Shown: one piece after another, positions 22,680-27,346 of the stretch
Layout of the letters: every line of letters starts with the position of its first letter
How positions within the stretch are numbered: the first letter of the stretch is position 1
Origin: Sphingobium sp.
GTDB lineage: Bacteria; Pseudomonadota; Alphaproteobacteria; Sphingomonadales; Sphingomonadaceae
NCBI GenBank assembly: GCA_017745115.1
Contig: JAGIAA010000039.1
Span: forward strand, 1 to 27,346
DNA: 27,346 nt
Direction of reading: 5' to 3'
Notes under the pieces: generated by a model
What the model was told of the DNA's origin: nothing
Seen by the model: the letters and a program-made list of their open reading frames with translations, nothing else
Database searches by the model: none
Made by a program: the position numbers and the translations under genes

Positions 22680-23690
22680 TCAATCCAGTACCGGCAGGGG
22701 AGCGGCGGGGTCGACGAGTCCGGCATCGCGCAGTTCCTGCCAGAAGGTCCCAGGCACAGCTTCCTCCAGCGCCGCGCGGTCCTCCTCGATCCGGCCGGGG
22801 CGGCTGGCGCCCGGGATCACGGCGGCGACAGCCGGATTGGAGAGCGCGAAATGCAGTCCCGCAGCCTTCATGCTGATCCCGTGGCGGTCGGCGATCGCCT
22901 TGATTGACGCGACCTTGGCGAGGATGTTCGAGCTGGCGGGCGCATATTCGAAATTGGGCCCGCCGACGAGCGCCCCCGAGCTATAGGGGCCGCCGACGAC
23001 GATCCCGAGATCACGCTCCGTAATCTTGGGCATCAGGCGCTGCAATGCACGACTGTGATCGAGCAGGGTGTAGCGCCCAGCAAGCAACGAGCCATCCGGG
23101 TGCGGCTCGTCGAGATCCAACAAGATCTCGATCGGTTCGACGCGATTGACCCCCAGACCCCAGGCCTTGATCACGCCTTCGTGCTTCAACCGGTCGAGTG
23201 TCCTGAACGCGCCGGTGCGCGCAATCTCAAACTGCTCCAGCCAGGCGTCACCATAGAAGTCCTGAGCGACGTCATGGACCCAGACGATCTCGATGCGATC
23301 AGTCTGAAGACGTTTCAGGCTGCCTTCGATCGAGCGTAGCGTGGCGTCGGCTGAATAGTCGTTGATCACCTTGTTTGGACGACCATGGGCAAATACGTCA
23401 CCCTTCTCGCCATTGTCGCGGGCGCCCTGCTCGATCTCATCGAGAACGATACGGCCGACCTTCGTGCTGATCACATAGTCGTCGCGGGGCTTGTCCTTGA
23501 GCGCTTGTCCCATGCGGATTTCGGCGAGACCGGCGCCGTAGAAGGGCGCGGTATCGAAATAGCGTATGCCATCGTCCCAGGCCGCTTCCACGGTAGCCAG
23601 CGCTTCCTCCTCGGGGATTGCGCGAAACATGTTGCCCAGCGGCGCGGTCCCAAAGCCGAGCTTGCCAGGAATGATGTCTTTCAAAGCCAT
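22680..23690 (-). CDS. Aldo/keto reductase (D-threo-aldose 1-dehydrogenase-like)
   Basis: 336 residues, an aldo/keto reductase TIM barrel. The catalytic tetrad is visible: Asp46, Tyr51 (YFDTAPFYG), Lys77 (STKVG) and His139 (VWVHD). The sequence style (LGFGTAPLGNMF at the start, VIPGASRPGRIEED near the end) fits the branch with D-threo-aldose 1-dehydrogenase and pyridoxal 4-dehydrogenase, which use NAD(P) to oxidise sugars or aldehydes. The exact substrate is unknown. GAGGAG precedes the ATG. It is second in an operon, 18 bases after the stop of the ABM-family gene. Confidence 0.9.
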   Translation of the reverse strand: MALKDIIPGKLGFGTAPLGNMFRAIPEEEALATVEAAWDDGIRYFDTAPFYGAGLAEIRMGQALKDKPRDDYVISTKVGRIVLDEIEQGARDNGEKGDVFAHGRPNKVINDYSADATLRSIEGSLKRLQTDRIEIVWVHDVAQDFYGDAWLEQFEIARTGAFRTLDRLKHEGVIKAWGLGVNRVEPIEILLDLDEPHPDGSLLAGRYTLLDHSRALQRLMPKITERDLGIVVGGPYSSGALVGGPNFEYAPASSNILAKVASIKAIADRHGISMKAAGLHFALSNPAVAAVIPGASRPGRIEEDRAALEEAVPGTFWQELRDAGLVDPAAPLPVLD

Positions 23691-23708
23691 GATCGAACTC
23701 CTCTAGAC

Positions 23709-24005
23709 TTAGCCGACCACGAGCGAGTCGAGGCTGAAAGCCAAACGTTCCGCCAGATGGTTGACCTGACCAAGGTAGTTTTGGAAATGCGCAGAAGCGC
23801 GATGCTCGGCAAGCGCCTTCGCGTCGACATAAAGCTCATCGAGCACGAACTTCTCAGGATCGGCGCGATCAACCCACAGATCATAACGCAGATTACCTGG
23901 TTCCGCGCGGCTTGGCGCGATCATTCCATCGAGCAAGGTACGCAAATCCTGCGCTTTTCCGGGACGGGCGGTCAGCATGGCGATGGTTTTCACTAGTCTG
24001 CTCAT
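23709..24005 (-). CDS. Antibiotic biosynthesis monooxygenase (ABM) family small protein
   Basis: 98 residues from the ATG at 24005, chosen for GAGGA upstream and the standard ABM opening (MSRLVKTIAMLTARPGKAQDL). The ferredoxin-like dimeric alpha/beta barrel pattern is complete: EPGNLRYDLWVDRADPEKFVLDELYVDAKALAEHRASAHFQNYL. It resembles YgiN-type quinol monooxygenases. Members act on quinols or small aromatics without a cofactor, or serve as stress-related proteins. It is first in an operon with the aldo/keto reductase and divergent from a winged-helix regulator gene, so local regulation through the palindrome at 24172-24187 is plausible. Confidence 0.85.
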   Translation of the reverse strand: MSRLVKTIAMLTARPGKAQDLRTLLDGMIAPSRAEPGNLRYDLWVDRADPEKFVLDELYVDAKALAEHRASAHFQNYLGQVNHLAERLAFSLDSLVVG

Positions 24006-24329
24006 GACTATTCCTCGGTATGGGCAAAGAGCTGTGACCCGATGGTTCGTTCCCGCCGTAGCGTTCGATGGGGCACAGGGAGAGTAAAGCGCGGTCAATT
24101 TCGGCAAGGACCGAGATGGCGCAATACTCCAGGGCAAAATTCTGCAGCTATGTCCATTCCGGCGAGCCCCGTTACCCGATCGGGTAATCGCATTCGCCCA
24201 GGTGAGCGATGCGCGGACAGATTTCTGACGCTACGTTTTGCTAAGAAAAAGGATCTCCGATCGCGCCGATGGAGAGCGATTGAATGGAGTCTGCGACACG
24301 TCCGAGTAACGAGAAAGGCGCATTTGGAT
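24006..24329. other. Divergent intergenic region, ABM-AKR operon / winged-helix gene
   Basis: 324 bases between the two preferred start codons. The plus-strand frame of the winged-helix gene is open back to 24042, but that stretch reads as low-complexity basic sequence and is treated as noncoding. The main element is the 16-base palindrome at 24172-24187. Confidence 0.55.
24172..24187. promoter_or_regulatory. Perfect 16-base palindrome, operator candidate
   Basis: TTACCCGATCGGGTAA is fully self-complementary with no spacer. It lies 167 bases upstream of the ABM start and about 142 bases upstream of the preferred winged-helix start. A dimeric repressor or activator is the natural reader; which protein binds it cannot be told from the window. 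Confidence 0.6.
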
Positions 24330-24749
24330 ATGCCTGACATCATGACAGCTGCCGGACAGTCGCCTCATGGCGTGTCGAACTTGTTCACCGATGGATCGGA
24401 AGTTCCAACGCCGCAGCCCCGGTCGTACGCCTTTGGCGCATTCCTATTGCAACCCGAGCGCCAATTTCTGGCGCGGGATGGCCGACCAGTTCGGATCGGG
24501 GGGAGGGCGCTCGACATTCTGGCAGTCCTTGTCGCCCGTCCCGGACAGGTGGTCAGCAAGCGCGAGCTGATCGAACGGGTTTGGCCGTCCCTTTTTGTCG
24601 ATGAAAGCAATCTCAAAACAAACATGGCAGTCTTGCGCCGCACGCTCGGCGAGCGCCATGCCGAGGCGCATTTCATCGCGACTGTCGTTGGCCGAGGCTA
24701 TCGCTTTATTTGCCCCGTCCGGACGTTCGGCGAGGGATATTCCGGCTAG
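24330..24749 (+). CDS. Stand-alone winged-helix (OmpR/CadC-type) DNA-binding protein
   Basis: 139 residues from the ATG at 24330. The open frame extends upstream to 24042, but those residues look like translated noncoding DNA. Residues about 30-130 form a Trans_reg_C winged-helix domain: YAFGAFLLQPERQFLARDG, then RALDILAVLVARPGQVVSKRELIERVWPSLFVDESNLKTNMAVLRR in pieces, and IATVVGRGYRFICPV. There is no receiver domain before it and no membrane, ATPase or TPR part after it, although related proteins usually carry one. It may be a small complete regulator or the remaining N-terminal part of a longer one. Its TAG stop shares the CTAG sequence with the stop of the convergent response regulator. 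GAGAAAGG stands upstream at slightly long spacing. Confidence 0.75.
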   Translation: MPDIMTAAGQSPHGVSNLFTDGSEVPTPQPRSYAFGAFLLQPERQFLARDGRPVRIGGRALDILAVLVARPGQVVSKRELIERVWPSLFVDESNLKTNMAVLRRTLGERHAEAHFIATVVGRGYRFICPVRTFGEGYSG

Positions 24750-25381
24750 CGACTGAGAAAGCCGCGTCGTGTCGCGACCGTGACGGCATGGGTGCGGTCA
24801 TCGACGCCCAACTTTGCAAAGATCGTTTTGAGATGCGCCTTGATCGTGTCGGTTGACACATCGAGCTGCCAGCCGATCTGCTTGTTGGGATGCCCCTCCG
24901 CCACGAGACGCAAGACAGCCACTTCGCGATCGGTCAGGGGTTCGTCCAGGGCGTGGGCAGCGAGGTCGTGGGCGATTTCGGGGCTGAGCGCGTGACGGCC
25001 GACATGCACTGAGCGAATGGCATCGACCAATTCGCGGCGAATGCAGTTTTTCAGCAGATATCCGGCGGCACCTGCCCGCATGGCACGCACGGCCTGGGCG
25101 TCACCTGGATAAGTCGTAAGAACCAGAATTCGGGCTGCTGGTGCCACGCTGCGAATGGCCACGATGGCTTCAACTCCACCCATGTCGTGCATCTGCAGGT
25201 CCATCAAGGTCACGTCAGGTAACAGCTCGTGAAACCGAGCGATCGCCTCGCGACCGTCGGACGCCTCGCCAACGGCGACCATGCCGTCCTGCCGGTCAAG
25301 CAATGCCACGATCCCGTCTCGGACCATTGGATGGTCGTCGACGACGAGGACGCGGATGGGCGGGGCAGGGCTAAGCATCAT
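24746..25381 (-). CDS. NarL/FixJ-type response regulator, no adjacent kinase
   Basis: 211 residues from the ATG at 25381 (GGAG upstream); an in-frame ATG at 25450 would add 23 residues but lacks a ribosome site. The receiver domain has Asp15-Asp16, phosphoacceptor Asp61 (LMDLQM), Thr89-Thr90 and Lys111 (LLKN). A LuxR-type helix-turn-helix lies at about 144-200 (PLTDREVAVLRLVAEGHPNKQI, KAHLKTIFAKLGVDDRT in pieces). It is a cytosolic transcription factor. No histidine kinase gene is next to it, so its partner is elsewhere or is the hybrid kinase at 19066-20772. It is convergent with, and its stop overlaps, the winged-helix gene. Confidence 0.9.
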   Translation of the reverse strand: MMLSPAPPIRVLVVDDHPMVRDGIVALLDRQDGMVAVGEASDGREAIARFHELLPDVTLMDLQMHDMGGVEAIVAIRSVAPAARILVLTTYPGDAQAVRAMRAGAAGYLLKNCIRRELVDAIRSVHVGRHALSPEIAHDLAAHALDEPLTDREVAVLRLVAEGHPNKQIGWQLDVSTDTIKAHLKTIFAKLGVDDRTHAVTVATRRGFLSR

Positions 25382-25642
25382 GCTGTGCTCCGGCGGCGGG
25401 TAAAGAGCCGAATTTGCATCATTGTAAGCGATGCTCCGGAGAATTGTCATCTAGAGTTCGAGGCCATCGTCGGCGCCTGGGCGATCTGGTCGAATTGATT
25501 TCCAAGGATGGCCGGCGGGGCCGGCTGCCTCCGGGTGCGATCGATGTTCACCGGGCTTTACTCAAACTTACCACAGCTGACGACCGGCCAGATAGCTCTG
25601 GGAGTAAGAAGGCTTCCGTAACGTCAGCCGATGGAGGGCGAC

Positions 25643-26437
25643 ATGAGCAAAGGCAGGGTGCTGGTTTTGGGCTCCAATGCAACGCGCATCGAAACTCGAG
25701 GCGGATATTGGGGAGATACCGGCCAATATCTCAACGAAACCGTCGTGCCTGTGATGGCGCTCATCGAGGGTGGCTATGAGGTCGTTCTCGCCACGCCTAC
25801 GGGGGCGCCCCCGACGATCGATAAGGCTTCGGACGCGCCGGCGCATTTTGGCGGCGACGTTAAGGCGTATGAGCAGGCCAAGGTCTTCTACGCAAACGAT
25901 CCCTCGATGAAGGGGCGAACCTTGCAATCCGTGCTCGACGAAGGGCTCGACAACTATGCCGGCGTCTTCATCCCTGGCGGCCAAGCGCCGATCGTCGATC
26001 TCATGCAGGACCAGCAGGTCGGCGAAATATTGCGCCATTTCCATCAGCGGCAGAAGCCGACCGCGATGCTGTGCCATGGCCCCATCTCCTCGGTTGCAGC
26101 CATGCCTTATGCTCGTGAGTTTCGAGCTGCCCTCATCGCCGGCGATCCGGAGAAGGCCCAAGAATGGGCCAAGGACTGGCAATATGCCGGTTACAGGATG
26201 ACGGTGTTCCAGAAGGCCGAGGAGAAGGTGATCGAGGACACCATTCTTCACGCGAAAATCTATTTCGACATGCCATTCGCGCTCGGCTTGGCAGGCGCCA
26301 TCATCGATACCGGGCCGGACTTCGAGCCGTATGTGATCGAAGATCGCGAACTCATAACGGGGCAGAATCCGCGTTCGGATCATCCGATCGCCAAGGCTCT
26401 CGTCGCCGCCTTGGATCGCCAGCTCGTCGCGGCCTGA
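25643..26437 (+). CDS. DJ-1/PfpI-like class I glutamine amidotransferase-domain protein
   Basis: 264 residues from the ATG at 25643, preferred over an ATG 12 bases earlier because GGAGGG stands before it at good spacing. It has the class I glutamine amidotransferase-like fold of the DJ-1/PfpI group. The nucleophile elbow is LCHGP (Cys144-His145) and GGQAP lies at 112-116; an early YEVVLATPTG strand is typical of the Hsp31/PfpI branch. Such proteins act as glyoxalases, deglycases, chaperones or hydratases; which one cannot be decided. It is cytosolic, with no signal peptide. A hairpin and then an exported hydrolase gene follow. Confidence 0.85.
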   Translation: MSKGRVLVLGSNATRIETRGGYWGDTGQYLNETVVPVMALIEGGYEVVLATPTGAPPTIDKASDAPAHFGGDVKAYEQAKVFYANDPSMKGRTLQSVLDEGLDNYAGVFIPGGQAPIVDLMQDQQVGEILRHFHQRQKPTAMLCHGPISSVAAMPYAREFRAALIAGDPEKAQEWAKDWQYAGYRMTVFQKAEEKVIEDTILHAKIYFDMPFALGLAGAIIDTGPDFEPYVIEDRELITGQNPRSDHPIAKALVAALDRQLVAA

Positions 26438-26496
26438 CCCTCCGCCTGCGCGCCATCCAACCCGTACGAGCGACGCGCGCGCCCTTCGCCTCAATT

Positions 26497-26518
26497 CCCC
26501 CGTTTCCCGAGACGGGGG
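26497..26518 (+). terminator. Candidate hairpin between DJ-1-like and hydrolase genes
   Basis: A perfect 7-bp stem CCCCCGT / ACGGGGG with an 8-base loop, 59 bases after the DJ-1-like stop. No T-run follows, so it is a weak terminator candidate or a 5' UTR structure of the following gene. Confidence 0.45.
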
Positions 26519-26549
26519 GCGCGCAACCCACAGTCCTGGAGATACCAAA

Positions 26550-27311
26550 ATGAAACGCACTTTCTTTGGAGTTTTACTCGCCATGGCCACTTTAACAACC
26601 GCGTCGGCCGATGCCCGCGCCGCCGATAAGCCGGTCTCTATCGTCCTGGTGCATGGCGCCTTCGTGGACGCTTCCGGCTGGAAATCTGTCTACGACATCC
26701 TGACACACGACGGCTACGAGGTGCTGGTCGTCCAGAACCCGACCGTCACCCTCGAGGGTGATGTCGAGGCGGCGCGACAGGTGATCGCCAAGGCGACCAA
26801 GCCGGTCCTACTGGTCGGCCACAGCTATGGCGGCGCCGTGATCACCGAGGCCGGGGCCGATCCCAAGGTGAAGAGTCTGGCCTATATCGCCGCGCTTGCG
26901 CCCGATGTCGGGGAATCGGTGTTCGAGCTCGCCACCCGGCCGGTGCCGGGTGAGTCCGGTCCGCCGTTGCTGCCGCCGGCCGACGGGTTCATCATCGTCG
27001 ATCCCGCCAAGTTCCCGACCGCCTTTGCCGCGGATGTCGATATCTCGGTCACCGGCTTCATGGCGGTGGCGCAGGTTCCCTGGGGCCTTGGCGCGGTGCA
27101 GACCAAGCTCACCAAGGCGGCGTGGCGGGACAAACCTGCCCGCTGGATGCTGCCGACGCAGGATCACATGGTCTCGCCGACCACCCAGCGCTTCATGGCG
27201 ACCCGCGCCAAGGCCAAGCTCACCGAGATCAACAGCAGCCACGCCGTGATGCTTTCCCACCCCAAGGAGGTTGCCGCCTTCATCGAGGCTGCGGCCGCCG
27301 ACGCAAAATAA
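26550..27311 (+). CDS. Exported alpha/beta hydrolase
   Basis: 253 residues with a Sec signal peptide (MKRTFFGVLLAMATLTTASADARA, cleavage near Ala24-Ala25). An alpha/beta-hydrolase fold follows: oxyanion motif VHGAF at 34-38, nucleophile elbow GHSYGG with Ser92, acid Asp205 (PTQDH) and His231 (SSHAV). The size and the VHGAFVDASGW opening fit the group of small esterase-like hydrolases related to EstC/salicylate-esterase-type proteins. It should act in the periplasm on an ester or similar bond; the substrate is unknown. A ribosome site (CTGGAG) precedes the ATG. The gene is complete, ending 35 bases before the window edge. Confidence 0.88.
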   Translation: MKRTFFGVLLAMATLTTASADARAADKPVSIVLVHGAFVDASGWKSVYDILTHDGYEVLVVQNPTVTLEGDVEAARQVIAKATKPVLLVGHSYGGAVITEAGADPKVKSLAYIAALAPDVGESVFELATRPVPGESGPPLLPPADGFIIVDPAKFPTAFAADVDISVTGFMAVAQVPWGLGAVQTKLTKAAWRDKPARWMLPTQDHMVSPTTQRFMATRAKAKLTEINSSHAVMLSHPKEVAAFIEAAAADAK

Positions 27312-27346
27312 CCGCAACGTCCCGGGCGGGCGGCGTGCGCCCCGAC

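Noticed and set aside
24042..24329. Upstream extension of the winged-helix gene
   Set aside because: The extension is basic and low-complexity, contains the perfect palindrome and has no domain, so it is more likely promoter DNA than coding.

Overview
The window is GC-rich DNA, most likely from an alphaproteobacterium of the Sphingomonadales. This rests on a TonB-dependent receptor of sphingomonad style, an UrcA-family protein, Tat-exported flavin oxidoreductases, an alginate-export-type porin and NarL/LuxR-type response regulators. No rRNA, tRNA, CRISPR array, insertion sequence or phage gene was seen.

Layout. (1) 1-4364: the 3' end of a large G8/CEMIP-like beta-helix protein, then a tight three-gene operon (SRPBCC protein, zinc alcohol dehydrogenase, short-chain dehydrogenase). 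(2) 4365-20772: the core of the window. A plus-strand pair encodes a flavin amine oxidase and a monohaem cytochrome c. A minus-strand pair encodes a GMC oxidoreductase and its Tat-exported small subunit. After an UrcA gene and a strong bidirectional terminator comes a long minus-strand operon: TonB receptor > exported RidA > amine oxidase > cytochrome c > amine oxidase. A second exported RidA is divergent from the receptor. Behind it lies a minus-strand hybrid histidine kinase > response regulator pair. (3) 20773-27346: an AlgE-type porin; an ABM-family monooxygenase > aldo/keto reductase operon divergent from a small winged-helix protein; an orphan NarL-type regulator; a DJ-1/PfpI-like protein; and an exported alpha/beta hydrolase.

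How the core may work (inference). The three amine oxidases look like the L-amino-acid-oxidase (LAAO) branch of the flavin amine oxidase family: an Arg in a GPWRIP motif and a Tyr in a SYPN/SYPS motif sit where LAAO binds the substrate carboxylate. They carry Tat-type N-termini, and all three lie next to one of two small c-type cytochromes. By analogy with the NicA2/CycN nicotine dehydrogenase pair, they are probably periplasmic dehydrogenases that reduce cytochrome c rather than O2. Their product would be an imine, which RidA proteins hydrolyse; both RidA genes here encode signal peptides, so imine hydrolysis would also be periplasmic. The TonB receptor would import the substrate.

A palindrome, ATACG-N8-CGTAT, occurs perfectly in the promoter region of the first oxidase operon and in the receptor/RidA divergent promoter, and with one arm mismatch upstream of the GMC operon. 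It is a good candidate for the binding site of the local response regulator, making the core one regulon for oxidising an imported amine or amino-acid-like compound. This is the most interesting content of the window.
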